Assembly: GCA_963759735.1 (NCBI GenBank)
Contig: CAVXAF010000009.1
Span: forward strand, 186,001-250,000
Reading direction: 5' to 3'
From: Hyphomicrobium_A sp963759735
GTDB taxonomy: Bacteria; Pseudomonadota; Alphaproteobacteria; Rhizobiales; Hyphomicrobiaceae
Length of the DNA: 64,000 bases
Shown here: one piece after another, positions 45,194 to 54,567 of the stretch
How the letters are laid out: every line of letters begins with the position of its first letter
Position numbering within the stretch: position 1 is the first letter of the stretch
Notes under the pieces: generated by a model
Told to the model about the DNA's origin: nothing
What the model saw: only the letters and a program-made list of their open reading frames with translations
Database searches by the model: none
Translations under genes and position numbers: made by a program

Positions 45194-46381
45194 ATGTCCT
45201 CCTCCGGCAAGAAACCTTCGCGCCCGCGCGCCCCGGCGACCACGGTCGTCCATTCGGGTCGCGCGCCGCATGATAACTATGGCTTCGTCAATCCGCCCAT
45301 CTATCGCGGGTCGACCGTCCTTTTTCCCACGGTGGAAAAACTGTGGAAACGCGACCAGGAATACACCTATGGCCGCTCCAGCACTCCGACGGTCAAGGCC
45401 CTTGAAGAGGCCATTGCCGAGGTCGAGGGCGGCGCCGCCACGGCCCTGACGGCCTCAGGTTATCAGGCGGTCAGCACGGCCATTTTCGCCTTCGTCAAAT
45501 CCGGCGACCACATTCTCATGGTCGACAGCGTCTACCAGCCCACGCGCAAATTCTGCGACTACATGCTGGCCAAGCTGGGCGTCGAGACGACCTACTACGA
45601 CCCATTGATCGGCGCCGGCATCGCCGAGTTGATCCGCCCGAACACGCGCCTCATCTTCACCGAGAGCCCCGGGTCGCAGACGTTCGAAGTCCAGGACATC
45701 CCTGCCATCGCCCGCATTGCCGCCGAGCGCGAGCTGTGGCTGCTCATGGACAACACCTGGGCGAGCCCACTCTATTTCAGGCCATTCGAACACGGCGTCG
45801 ACGTGTCGATCCAGGCCGCCACCAAGTACATTGTCGGACACGCCGATGCGATGCTCGGCGCGATCACGTCCAACGAGCGTGCGGCCAAGCACGTCGCCCT
45901 TGCCAAGGAGCAGCTCGGCGTCTGCCCAGGCTCCGAGGAAACTTTCCTCGGCATGCGCGGCTTGCGCACGCTGTCGACGCGGCTCGCCCAGCATCAACGT
46001 TCCGGTTTGGAGATCGCGCGCTGGCTCGAGGGCCGGCCCGAGGTCGCGCGCGTGCTGCATCCGGGATTGCCCAGCCATCCGCAGCACGCCCTATGGAAGC
46101 GCGACTTCCTCGGCGCCAGCGGTCTGTTCTCTGTCATCCTCAAGCCGGCGAGCGACAAGGCGCTCGCCGCCATGCTCAACGGGTTGCAGCTCTTCGGCAT
46201 GGGCTTTTCGTGGGGCGGCTATGAAAGCCTCGTCATCCCCTTCGACGCGACGAGCTACCGGACGGCCACGCAATGGCAGGCCGAGGGGCCGGCGCTGCGC
46301 TTCCACATCGGTCTTGAAGATGTCGACGACTTGCGTGCCGATCTTGAAGCCGGATTGCAACGGCTGGCCGCGGCCAAGTAG
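45194..46381 (+). CDS. metC: Cystathionine beta-lyase
   Basis: The product (395 aa) is a PLP enzyme that converts cystathionine to homocysteine in methionine synthesis. The PLP lysine is Lys211 in IQAATKYIVGHADAM. Other family strings are NPPIYRGSTVLFPTVE, YGRSSTPTVKALE and TFLGMRGLRTLSTRLAQHQ, and the MetC-type ending FSWGGYESLVIPFD supports beta-lyase over gamma-synthase. ATG at 45194 is preferred over the frame opening at 45143. Confidence 0.92.
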   Translation: MSSSGKKPSRPRAPATTVVHSGRAPHDNYGFVNPPIYRGSTVLFPTVEKLWKRDQEYTYGRSSTPTVKALEEAIAEVEGGAATALTASGYQAVSTAIFAFVKSGDHILMVDSVYQPTRKFCDYMLAKLGVETTYYDPLIGAGIAELIRPNTRLIFTESPGSQTFEVQDIPAIARIAAERELWLLMDNTWASPLYFRPFEHGVDVSIQAATKYIVGHADAMLGAITSNERAAKHVALAKEQLGVCPGSEETFLGMRGLRTLSTRLAQHQRSGLEIARWLEGRPEVARVLHPGLPSHPQHALWKRDFLGASGLFSVILKPASDKALAAMLNGLQLFGMGFSWGGYESLVIPFDATSYRTATQWQAEGPALRFHIGLEDVDDLRADLEAGLQRLAAAK

Positions 46382-46387
46382 ACGTGC

Positions 46388-47000
46388 CTAAGGGCGGACG
46401 CGCTCGCGTGCCAGCTCGAGTTCGGCCGGCGTATCGATGTCGGTGAGCGCCGCCTCGTCGATGGGAACTGGCAAACACTCCGTCGCAACGAGTTGGAGAA
46501 GCGCTTTCGCGCCCGCCTGAGGCGGCAACGCCAGCAGCGCCCCGAAATACCGGCGCGGCCAGAGCACGGGGTTGCGCTGTTCGCCGGTGCGCGTGGTCGG
46601 GAATACGATGCGGTCGCCGCCTGCCGTCGCGGACGCATCGATGAGCTTGGCGACATCCTGCGGGGTGAGAAGCCCCATGTCGCCTGGCACGATGAACGCG
46701 GCATGCGGCGCCGCGTCGAGGGCGGCGATGCCGGCGGCAATCGACGTGCCCATGCCATCGTCCCAACGCGGATTTGGCACAATGCGAACCTGCCGGCTGC
46801 CGAGCGCCGTCTCGACTGCGGTCCGGTCCCACCCGAGGACGACGACGATATCACTCGACGCCGCCGTCGGCGAGCGCATCGACGACGCGCTCGATGATCG
46901 TTCGGCCTTCGATCGTCGCCAGAAGCTTGTTGCCCTCGCCGAAGCGACGCGACGCGCCGGCGGCAAGCACGACGGCGGCTATGCCACCGTCAGCGGGCAC
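46388..47000 (-). CDS. MobA-like nucleotidyltransferase (molybdenum cofactor maturation), frame interrupted
   Basis: The N-terminal part reads AAVVLAAGASRRFGEGNKLL, the nucleotide-binding signature of NTP_transf_3 proteins (MobA/MocA). The next frame continues DIVVVLGWDRTAVETALG, MGTSIAAGIAAL and IVPGDMGLL. One base near 46859 seems inserted; removing it joins GGVSDIVVVLG. GTG at 47000 overlaps the end of xdhC by 11 bp. Such proteins attach CMP or GMP to molybdopterin, and the position after xdhC and the iorAB genes fits cytosine-dinucleotide cofactor supply for the molybdenum hydroxylase. The choice between CMP and GMP is inference. Confidence 0.85.
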
Positions 47001-48006
47001 CGCGCGCCACTTTGATGATCTCGGCGAGGATCGACACCGCGATTTCCGCCGGCCCCTTGGCACCGATATTGAGGCCGATGGGGGCGTGGATGCGCTGCAG
47101 ATCGGCCTCTGAGAATCCGGCGCTCGCCAGCCGATCCATGCGCTTGGCGTGCGTGGCGCGCGAACCGAGTGCTCCGATGTAGAGACAGGGCGACGCCATG
47201 GCTGCGGCAAGTGCCTCGTCGTCAATATGCGCGGCGTGGGTCAGCGCCACGACTGCTGTGCGGCTGTCCAGTCCGAGGTCGGCAAAGGACGCGGTCGGCC
47301 AAGCTTCGATCGCTACCGCGGCACCGAAGCGCTCGGCCTTGGCAAAGGCCGGACGCGGATCGACGACGGTGACCTGATAGCCGACGTGGTGTGCCAGTTC
47401 GGCAAACACTTGGCCGATGTGCGTGGCGCCGGCCACGATGATGCGCAGCGGCGGCACGAGTGGCTGGGCGAACACATCGCCCTCCGGCGTCGCGATCGGC
47501 CCGATAGAGCCTGTTGCAAGGCTGGAGGCTATGTCGGCCGGCAGCGCCTCGCCTTCCTTGAACAGTCGACGCTCTCCGTCGGCAAGGCGCGTCGTCACCA
47601 CCACGGACTGGCGTGCGCGGCGCGCTTCGGTGATAGCGTCGATAAGACCGATGTCCGCGTGTGTCAGCGGTTCGATGAGCACCGCGAGCTTGCCGCCGCA
47701 TGCCAATCCGGCGCGCCAGGCCGTTTCCTCGCTGACGCCATACTCGATGAGACGCGGCTTGCCAGCCGCCATCACGTCGGCCGCCTCCACGAGCACGTCG
47801 ACCTCGACGCACCCGCCGGACACTGATCCTTCGAAGCGCTCTCCCGGTGCAATGACCAGCCGGCCACCGACTGGAACCGGCGCCGAGCCCCACGTCGATA
47901 CGACCGTCGCGATGGCGACCTGCCCAAACTCATCGAGCCATGCGCGGGCCACGTCCCACGGCTCCCGCTCGAGCCGCGCGCCTCGGTTCACAGCTATGAC
48001 GTTCAT
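46990..48006 (-). CDS. xdhC: XdhC/CoxI family molybdenum hydroxylase maturation factor
   Basis: The product (338 aa) has the N-terminal XdhC_CoxI part (WGSAPVPVGGRLVIAPGERF, SGGCVEVDVL with the conserved Cys) and a C-terminal Rossmann domain (IIVAGATHIGQVFAELAH, YIGALGSRATHAKRMDRL, GLNIGAKGPAEIAVSILAEI). It binds molybdenum cofactor and delivers the sulfurated form to hydroxylases. It lies 31 bp after the cytochrome gene and overlaps the MobA-like gene, so all belong to the iorAB operon. Confidence 0.93.
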   Translation of the reverse strand: MNVIAVNRGARLEREPWDVARAWLDEFGQVAIATVVSTWGSAPVPVGGRLVIAPGERFEGSVSGGCVEVDVLVEAADVMAAGKPRLIEYGVSEETAWRAGLACGGKLAVLIEPLTHADIGLIDAITEARRARQSVVVTTRLADGERRLFKEGEALPADIASSLATGSIGPIATPEGDVFAQPLVPPLRIIVAGATHIGQVFAELAHHVGYQVTVVDPRPAFAKAERFGAAVAIEAWPTASFADLGLDSRTAVVALTHAAHIDDEALAAAMASPCLYIGALGSRATHAKRMDRLASAGFSEADLQRIHAPIGLNIGAKGPAEIAVSILAEIIKVARGAR

Positions 48007-48037
48007 GCGTGCACCTCGCCGCGTTACGCTCCGTGCA

Positions 48038-48649
48038 TCAGGTCGCCGGGCAAACAGCGCCCGCTTCAGCCCAGGCGCGGAACAGATTGCCGAACTCCTT
48101 CTGAGTACCGGGGGCCGGCTCGCGGCCTACGCCCGGGTTCCAACCCCAGCCGACAAGCGAGTCTTCCGCCATATGATGAATAAGCTCTTCCATCGACTTG
48201 CCGCCGTTGCGCTCGGGATCCTTGATCTGCTGGCAGATCTCGCCCAGCGACTTGCCAACCCACGCCATCTCGATGGGCGCCAAGTGCCATGCCGGGTTGC
48301 CTGGTACGCGGCCGGGATCGAAGTTGGCCGGTCCGTGGCAGGTGGTGCAACGCATACCGGCGGCGCCAAAATTGTCGACGCCGCGCACCACCAGCGGCAT
48401 GTGCGGATGGCGGTCGTCACCTTGCGCCGGACGGTCCCCGGCCGGATGGCAGTTCATGCACCGCGCGTGCGTGATCACCTTGCCAACCTCTTGGAACAGG
48501 GCAAGCGAGCGTTGTTTTTCGTCGGCAATCGAAGCGAACGATTGCACCGACTTGAGCGTATTGGCGGGATCTGGCTGCGCCGCCGAAACCGCCATGCCGA
48601 CACCGATGATCGCCAGCGCGCCGGCGAGAAGTAGCGATAGAGCACGCAT
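48038..48649 (-). CDS. Periplasmic diheme cytochrome c associated with the molybdenum oxidoreductase
   Basis: The product (203 aa) has a signal peptide (cleavage near VSAAQ, residue 24) and two haem sites, CMNCH at residues 64-68 and CTTCH at 101-105. A cytochrome of this type often follows iorAB genes and carries electrons from the enzyme to the respiratory chain. It begins 9 bp after the iorB stop. Its maturation depends on the Ccm proteins encoded elsewhere in the window. Confidence 0.86.
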   Translation of the reverse strand: MRALSLLLAGALAIIGVGMAVSAAQPDPANTLKSVQSFASIADEKQRSLALFQEVGKVITHARCMNCHPAGDRPAQGDDRHPHMPLVVRGVDNFGAAGMRCTTCHGPANFDPGRVPGNPAWHLAPIEMAWVGKSLGEICQQIKDPERNGGKSMEELIHHMAEDSLVGWGWNPGVGREPAPGTQKEFGNLFRAWAEAGAVCPAT

Positions 48650-48658
48650 ATTGCCTCC

Positions 48659-50818
48659 TTACGCCTTGGCCGCCGAATGGGAGAACGGCAGCGTGAATAC
48701 GCGTTGCCCGGTCAGTTTTGACCACGCATTGGCGATCGCCGGAGCGATGGGCGGCGTGCCCGGCTCGCCGATGCCGGTCGGATTTTCCTGCGACGCAACG
48801 ATGTGCACCTCGACGTGGGGCATCTCGTTGATGCGCAGCACACGGTAGTCGTGGAAGTTCGACTGCACGACGCGGCCGTCCGCAAGATCGACGGAGGCGA
48901 ACAAAGCCGCCGATAGGCCAAAGCCCATACCGCCTTCAAGCTGCGCGCGGATCACGTCCGGGTTGATGGCGACGCCGCAGTCGGCGGCGACGACGACCTT
49001 CTCGACCTTCGGCAGACCGTCCTCGCCCATCGACACTTCGACAACGTGAGCGACGAACGACTTGAAGGACTCATGCACGGCAAGCCCGCGCGTGCGGCCT
49101 TGCGGCGGCGGCTGCTCCCATCCCGCCTTCGCGGCGGCGAGTTCAAGCACGGCCAGGTGGCGCGGGTGCTTGCCCAGCAGCTTGCGCCGGATGGCCAGGG
49201 GATCAATCCCCGCCGCTTCCGCCAGCTGATCGAGGAACGTCTCGGTCGAGAACGCCGTATGCGTCGAGCCGACCGACCGCCACCACAGCGTCGGCACGCC
49301 GACATCGGTCATGTGCGCCGACACGCGCAGGTTGGGGATCTGGTAGGGCAGAGTGCTGGCGCCCTCGACCATCGTCTGGTCGACGCCGTCCTTCACCATT
49401 GCAGCTTCGAACGGCGAGCCCTTCATGAACGACTGGCCCACAATCACCTGGTCCCAGCCGACGATGTTGCCTTCGCCATCGACGCCGCCGCGCAGCTTGT
49501 GCACAAAGATCGGACGGTAGCGACCACCCTTGATGTCGTCCTCGCGCGTCCACAGAACCTTGATCGGACCTTTGTGCTGCGCGCCTTTGAGTACCTCGGC
49601 GGCTTCCGCCGCCATATCGCCCGCTGGTGTCGCACGCCGCCCGAAGCTGCCGCCGGCCAGCAGCGTATTGATCTTCACCTGCTCGGGCTTGAGCCCCAGA
49701 ACGGTCGCGGCGACCGCCTGATCAACGGTCTGCATCTGCGAGCCGAAATTCATCTCAACGCCGCCGTCGTCGGTGCGGTGGATGACGCAGTTGTTCGGCT
49801 CCATGGGCGCGTGCGCCAGATAAGGGAACACATACGTCGCCTCGATGACCTTCGCGGCGCCCGACAGTGCGCCGTCGGTATCGCCGTCATTGCGCGCGAT
49901 GGCGCCCTGCTTACCGGCGAGGTCGACGTACTCCTTGACGATCTGGTCGCTGCTGCGCGCCTCCGTTCCGCTCTCGTCCCAGGTGACTTTGAGCGCGTCG
50001 CGGCCCTTCTTGGCCGCCCAGTAGCCGTCGGCTAGAACGGCGACGCCCTGCGATACGGCGAACACCTCCTTGACGCCGGGCACGGCCAGCGCGGGCGCCG
50101 GATCGAATGAACCGACCTTTGCGTGAAAGCGCGTCGGACGCGCCAGGAGGCACGTCAGCATGTTCGGCATCTTCACGTCGATGGTGTAGATGGCTGTCCC
50201 GTTGGTCTTGGGCAGCGTATCCACTTTCGGCAGCTTGTTGGTGCCGATCAGCTTCCAGGCATCCGGCTGCTTGGGCTTGAAGGGGCCGGTGGCGAGGGCC
50301 TCCTGAGCCAACACCGCGAGTTCGCCGAACGTCGCCGATTTGCCTGCGCCGTCGCTGACGACACCCTTCTCGATTGTAATGGAACCGGGAGTGACGCCCC
50401 ACAATTTGGCGGCGGCGAAGACAAGCTGCGCACGCGCCTGGGCGCCGGCGAGTCGCAGCTCCTCCCATGAGCTTGCCATGGCGGTCGACCCGCCTGTCCC
50501 CTGAACGCCGAAGGCGGCATTGGCGTACAGCTTCACGTCAGCGGGCGCCGATTGAGCACGCATCTGCGACCAGTCTGCGTCGAGTTCGTCCGCGAGCACG
50601 GTGGCTATACCGGTATAAGGGCCCTGGCCCATCTCGATGAACTTGCTGATGACCGTGACGGTGTTGTCGGGTGCGATGCGGATGAAGGCGTTGGGCGCGA
50701 ATGGGGCCGCAGCGGCACTGGCGCGCCCGGCTAGAGGAATATTGAATCCTACGATAAGGCCGAGCGCACTCGAGCCCTGCAGGAACTGGCGCCGATTGGC
50801 GGAGACTGGAACGTTCAT
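48659..50818 (-). CDS. iorB: Molybdenum-binding large subunit, isoquinoline 1-oxidoreductase/aldehyde dehydrogenase type
   Basis: The product (719 aa) belongs to the xanthine-oxidase family, single-chain IorB form. The N-terminus SANRRQFLQGSSALGLIVGF is a twin-arginine signal, so the folded enzyme is exported. Mo-cofactor contacts include FIEMGQGPYTG, FGVQGTGGSTAMASSWEELR and GGSFGRRA, and the likely catalytic Glu near residue 685 lies in GIGEPGTPPIAPAI. It hydroxylates N-heterocycles or oxidises aldehydes; the substrate here is unknown. ATG at 50818 follows GGAGG located in the end of iorA. Confidence 0.9.
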   Translation of the reverse strand: MNVPVSANRRQFLQGSSALGLIVGFNIPLAGRASAAAAPFAPNAFIRIAPDNTVTVISKFIEMGQGPYTGIATVLADELDADWSQMRAQSAPADVKLYANAAFGVQGTGGSTAMASSWEELRLAGAQARAQLVFAAAKLWGVTPGSITIEKGVVSDGAGKSATFGELAVLAQEALATGPFKPKQPDAWKLIGTNKLPKVDTLPKTNGTAIYTIDVKMPNMLTCLLARPTRFHAKVGSFDPAPALAVPGVKEVFAVSQGVAVLADGYWAAKKGRDALKVTWDESGTEARSSDQIVKEYVDLAGKQGAIARNDGDTDGALSGAAKVIEATYVFPYLAHAPMEPNNCVIHRTDDGGVEMNFGSQMQTVDQAVAATVLGLKPEQVKINTLLAGGSFGRRATPAGDMAAEAAEVLKGAQHKGPIKVLWTREDDIKGGRYRPIFVHKLRGGVDGEGNIVGWDQVIVGQSFMKGSPFEAAMVKDGVDQTMVEGASTLPYQIPNLRVSAHMTDVGVPTLWWRSVGSTHTAFSTETFLDQLAEAAGIDPLAIRRKLLGKHPRHLAVLELAAAKAGWEQPPPQGRTRGLAVHESFKSFVAHVVEVSMGEDGLPKVEKVVVAADCGVAINPDVIRAQLEGGMGFGLSAALFASVDLADGRVVQSNFHDYRVLRINEMPHVEVHIVASQENPTGIGEPGTPPIAPAIANAWSKLTGQRVFTLPFSHSAAKA

Positions 50819-50820
50819 GC

Positions 50821-51279
50821 TCAACCCTCCAGCCGCCCAGCCGCATCATGGATGGCAGCTCTGATACGATGATAGGTACAGCAGCGGCAGACGTTGCCGG
50901 TCATGGCGAGGTCGATGTCCTCATCGGTCGGTTTGGGGATGACGCTCAATAGGCCGACCGCCGACATGATCTGTCCCGACTGGCAGTAGCCACATTGCGG
51001 CACATCGTGCGCAACCCATGCGGCGCGCACCGCCTCGGTCTCCCTGCTGGTCGATCCCTCGATGGTCACGATCTCGGCGCCTTCGAGCGTACCGATGGGC
51101 GTCACGCAACTACGACGCGGCTCGGCGTTGACGTGCACCGTGCAGGCGCCGCACTGGGCGATGCCGCAGCCGAACTTGGTGCCGGTCAGCCCCTGGACGT
51201 CGCGCAAGAACCACAGGAGCGGCATGGTCGGATCGCCGTCGAACTCGACCGCGGCCCCATTCACTGTCAGCTTCGTCAT
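50821..51279 (-). CDS. iorA: 2Fe-2S small subunit, isoquinoline 1-oxidoreductase type
   Basis: The product (152 aa) carries two iron-sulfur clusters: a plant-ferredoxin-type set (Cys38, Cys43, Cys46, Cys58) and a second set (Cys96, Cys99, Cys131, Cys133). It shuttles electrons from the molybdenum centre. It has no signal peptide, so it is probably exported together with the Tat-dependent large subunit. ATG at 51279 gives the usual N-terminus MTKLTVNG. An additional Cys follows directly after Cys133. Confidence 0.92.
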   Translation of the reverse strand: MTKLTVNGAAVEFDGDPTMPLLWFLRDVQGLTGTKFGCGIAQCGACTVHVNAEPRRSCVTPIGTLEGAEIVTIEGSTSRETEAVRAAWVAHDVPQCGYCQSGQIMSAVGLLSVIPKPTDEDIDLAMTGNVCRCCTYHRIRAAIHDAAGRLEG

Positions 51280-51371
51280 CTGGCGCCTCGCTACGTGCAG
51301 GTTGGCTGGGTGCAAAGGAAACGTGCTAGCTGCCTACTGGCTCCCTTCTGGCAAAGAAATGTGCGCGGCCG

Positions 51372-54300
51372 TCACTCCGCGGGTTGGATTGTCGCCGGTG
51401 GAGGCGGCTCGGCTTCGGCACGGCGGCGGCGGCCGAACAGGTCGCCGAGCCAGCGGCAGGTCACGTAGAACACCGGGGTGAAGATCAGGCCGAAGAAGGT
51501 TACGCCGATCATGCCGGCGAATACGGCGGTGCCCAGCGCCTGGCGCAGCTCGGCACCCGCGCCCACCGCCCACACCAGCGGAACGACGCCGAGAATGAAG
51601 GCCAGCGACGTCATGAGGATGGGCCGCATGCGAAGCCGCGCGGCCTCCGTCGCCGCCTCGAATTTGCTTAGGCCGGTTTCCTCGAGCTGCGCCGCGAACT
51701 CGACGATGAGAATGGCGTTCTTCGCCGCCAGACCGATCAGCACGATGAAGCCCACCTGAGTGAGAATGTTGTTGTCCATCCCGCGCAAGACGACGCCGGT
51801 GATCGACGCAATGAGGCTCATGGGAACGATGAGGATCACCGCCAGCGGCAGCGTCAGGCTCTCGAACTGCGCGGCAAGCACGAGGAACACGAACACGACT
51901 CCGAGCGCGAATGCGAAGGCGGCCGTGTTGCCGGCACGGATCTGCTGGTAGGCGAGCTCGGTCCATTCGTAGCCGAAGCCCTGCGGCAACGTTTCCGCCG
52001 CCAGCTTTTCCATTGTGTCGATGGCCTGGCCTTGCGAGAAACCGGGCGCTGCCGAACCATCGAGCTCTGCCGCTGGGTAGAGATTGTAACGCGGCACGCG
52101 CGAGGGGGCCGAGATGTCGCGCACGGTCGTGAAGCTTCCCAGCGGCACCGTCTCGCCGGAGGAATTCCGCACGCGCAGCTTCAATACGTCCTTGGTGTTG
52201 ATACGATATTTGCTGTCGGCTTGCGCCGTGACACGATATGTCCGCCCGAGCAGGTTGAAGTCATTGACGTAAGCCGATCCCAGATACGTCTGCAGCGCCG
52301 TGAACACGTCGGTGACGTTGATGCCGAGCATCTGCGCCTTGACGCGATCGATATCGAGATAAAGCTGCGGCGTCGAGTTCTCGAACATCGAGAACACCTG
52401 CTGCAGACCGGGCGTCTGGTTGGCTTTCGCCATCATGCTGCCGACGACCTGTTGCAGCGCTGCAGGGCCGTTACCTCCGCGGTCCTGAATCATCATGCGG
52501 AAGCCGCCGGCGCTGCCGATGCCGCGCACGGGCGGCGGCGCGACGACGAAGATCGATGCGTCCTGAATCGTCGAGAATTTGCCGAACAAGGCCTTCTGGA
52601 TCGCCTGCGCCGATTGATTGGGATCCTTGGCCCGCTCATCGAACGGCTTCAGCACGACGAACACCGCGCCGGCGTTGGGCGCGTTGGTGCGCGTGGCGCC
52701 CGAGAAGCCGACAATGTTCACCGCATGCGCGACACCCGGTGTCTGCAGTGCCAGTTCAACCACGCGCCGGTTCACGGCGTCGGTGCGCGCCAGCGATGCG
52801 GCCGGCGGCAGCTGCGTGACAGTGATCAGGTAGCCGCCATCGACCGCAGGAATGAAGCCGACGGGGGTTTTGCGGAACTCGTTCATGCCGAAGGCGATGA
52901 GGCCCGCATAGACGACGAGCATGACCACCGCCAGCCGCACCAGGCGACCGACCATCCACGCGTAGCCGTGCGATAGCTTGTCGAAGCTCCAGTTGAAGGC
53001 GCGGAAAAACGCGTGCACCGGCCACATGTACCAGGCCGAGCTGTGTCCTTCGCTGTGCGGCTTGAGCAGCATGGCGCAGAGCGCCGGCGACAGGGTCAGC
53101 GACACGATCAGCGAGATGACAGTCGCGCCGGCAATGGTGAGCGCGAACTGCTGGTAAAACTGTCCCGAGATGCCCGTGATGAACGCCGACGGCACGAACA
53201 CGGCGGTGAGCACCAGGGCGATGGCGATCAGCGCGCCGCCGACCTCCTCCATGGTTCGGTATGCTGCTTCGCGTGGACTGAGCCCCTTGGCCATGTTGCG
53301 TTCGACGTTCTCGACCACCACGATGGCGTCGTCGACGACGATGCCGATGGCCAGCACCAGTCCGAACAGCGACAGGTTGTTCAGCGAGAAGCCGAACACG
53401 GCCATGATGAAAAAGGTGCCGATGAGCGACACGGGAATGGCGACGATCGGAATGATCGCCGCGCGCCATGTCTGCAGGAACAGCACCACGACGAGAACGA
53501 CGAGGATCACGGCCTCGAAGATCGTCATCACCACGGCGTCGACCGACTGCTGGATGAACTCGGTCGGGTTGTAGATGATGTCGTACTTCAAGCCGGCCGG
53601 AAAGTTCTTCGACAACTCCGACATCGTTGCCTTGATCTTCTCCGCCGTGTCGATGGCGTTCGAGCCGGGAAGCTGAAACACGCCGAGACCGGTCGCCGGA
53701 TTGAGGTCGAGGTAGGAATTGACGCCATAGTCGAGCGCTGCCAACTCCACGCGCGCCACGTCCTTCAGGCGCACGACGGCATCGTTGCTTTGCTTGACGA
53801 CGATCTGCCCGAACTCTTCGGGATCGGCGAGGCGCCCGAGAGTCTGCACGGAAATCTGGAAGGCGCCAGGCTTGTCGAGTGGTGGCTGATTGAGAATGCC
53901 CGCGGCGACCTGAACGTTCTGTCGCTGCAGCGCCACGGTGACGTCGCTCGCCGTCAGCCCAAGCGATTGCAGGCGATCGGGATCGAGCCAGACTCGCATC
54001 GAGTAGTCGCGGCTGCCGAACACGGTGATCGAGCCGACGCCCTCGATACGGCTCAGCACATCAACGACGTTGACACTGGCGTAATTGGAGATGAACAGCG
54101 TGTCGCGAGACTGGTCGGGCGAATAAAGATGCACGACCATCATCAGGTCGGGCGAGGCCTTGGCGACGGTGACGCCGATGTTGCGCACATCGACCGGCAG
54201 GCGCGGCTGGGCGATGGCCACCCGGTTCTGCACCTGCACCTGCGCCGTATCGAGATCGGTACCGAGATCGAAGGTCACCGAAATCGTGAAGCGCCCATCG

Positions 54301-54557
54301 ACCGTCGAGTTCGACGAGATGTACAGCATGCGCTCGACGCCGTTGATCTGCTGCTCGAGTGGAGCAACGACGGTCGAGGCGACGACCTCGGCGCTGGCGC
54401 CTGGATATTGGCCGGTGACATTGACAACCGGGGGAGCGATATCAGGATACTGGGCGATCGGCAGGCGGCCGACCGCCACCGCGCCCAAGATCACGAACAC
54501 GATCGAGATGACGCTGGCAAAGATCGGCCGGTCGATGAAGAAGTGAGATAGGCGCAT
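51372..54557 (-). CDS. RND multidrug efflux permease (HAE1, AcrB/MexB-like)
   Basis: The product (1061 aa) is the proton-driven inner-membrane pump of a tripartite efflux system. It starts MRLSHFFIDRPIFASVISIV and contains the proton-relay GIVVDDAIVVVENVERN in the fourth membrane helix and a second permease half. The length is normal for hydrophobe/amphiphile exporters. It follows the adaptor gene by 10 bp. No outer-membrane channel gene (TolC type) is present in the window, so it must borrow one. Confidence 0.95.
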   Translation of the reverse strand: MRLSHFFIDRPIFASVISIVFVILGAVAVGRLPIAQYPDIAPPVVNVTGQYPGASAEVVASTVVAPLEQQINGVERMLYISSNSTVDGRFTISVTFDLGTDLDTAQVQVQNRVAIAQPRLPVDVRNIGVTVAKASPDLMMVVHLYSPDQSRDTLFISNYASVNVVDVLSRIEGVGSITVFGSRDYSMRVWLDPDRLQSLGLTASDVTVALQRQNVQVAAGILNQPPLDKPGAFQISVQTLGRLADPEEFGQIVVKQSNDAVVRLKDVARVELAALDYGVNSYLDLNPATGLGVFQLPGSNAIDTAEKIKATMSELSKNFPAGLKYDIIYNPTEFIQQSVDAVVMTIFEAVILVVLVVVLFLQTWRAAIIPIVAIPVSLIGTFFIMAVFGFSLNNLSLFGLVLAIGIVVDDAIVVVENVERNMAKGLSPREAAYRTMEEVGGALIAIALVLTAVFVPSAFITGISGQFYQQFALTIAGATVISLIVSLTLSPALCAMLLKPHSEGHSSAWYMWPVHAFFRAFNWSFDKLSHGYAWMVGRLVRLAVVMLVVYAGLIAFGMNEFRKTPVGFIPAVDGGYLITVTQLPPAASLARTDAVNRRVVELALQTPGVAHAVNIVGFSGATRTNAPNAGAVFVVLKPFDERAKDPNQSAQAIQKALFGKFSTIQDASIFVVAPPPVRGIGSAGGFRMMIQDRGGNGPAALQQVVGSMMAKANQTPGLQQVFSMFENSTPQLYLDIDRVKAQMLGINVTDVFTALQTYLGSAYVNDFNLLGRTYRVTAQADSKYRINTKDVLKLRVRNSSGETVPLGSFTTVRDISAPSRVPRYNLYPAAELDGSAAPGFSQGQAIDTMEKLAAETLPQGFGYEWTELAYQQIRAGNTAAFAFALGVVFVFLVLAAQFESLTLPLAVILIVPMSLIASITGVVLRGMDNNILTQVGFIVLIGLAAKNAILIVEFAAQLEETGLSKFEAATEAARLRMRPILMTSLAFILGVVPLVWAVGAGAELRQALGTAVFAGMIGVTFFGLIFTPVFYVTCRWLGDLFGRRRRAEAEPPPPATIQPAE

Positions 54558-54567
54558 CGTCCTGCCC

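Noticed and set aside
53013..54551. Plus-strand open frame of 512 codons opposite the RND pump gene
   Set aside because: The composition (Asp/His/Arg-rich, no hydrophobic core) is that of an antisense shadow, while the minus strand encodes an unmistakable RND permease.
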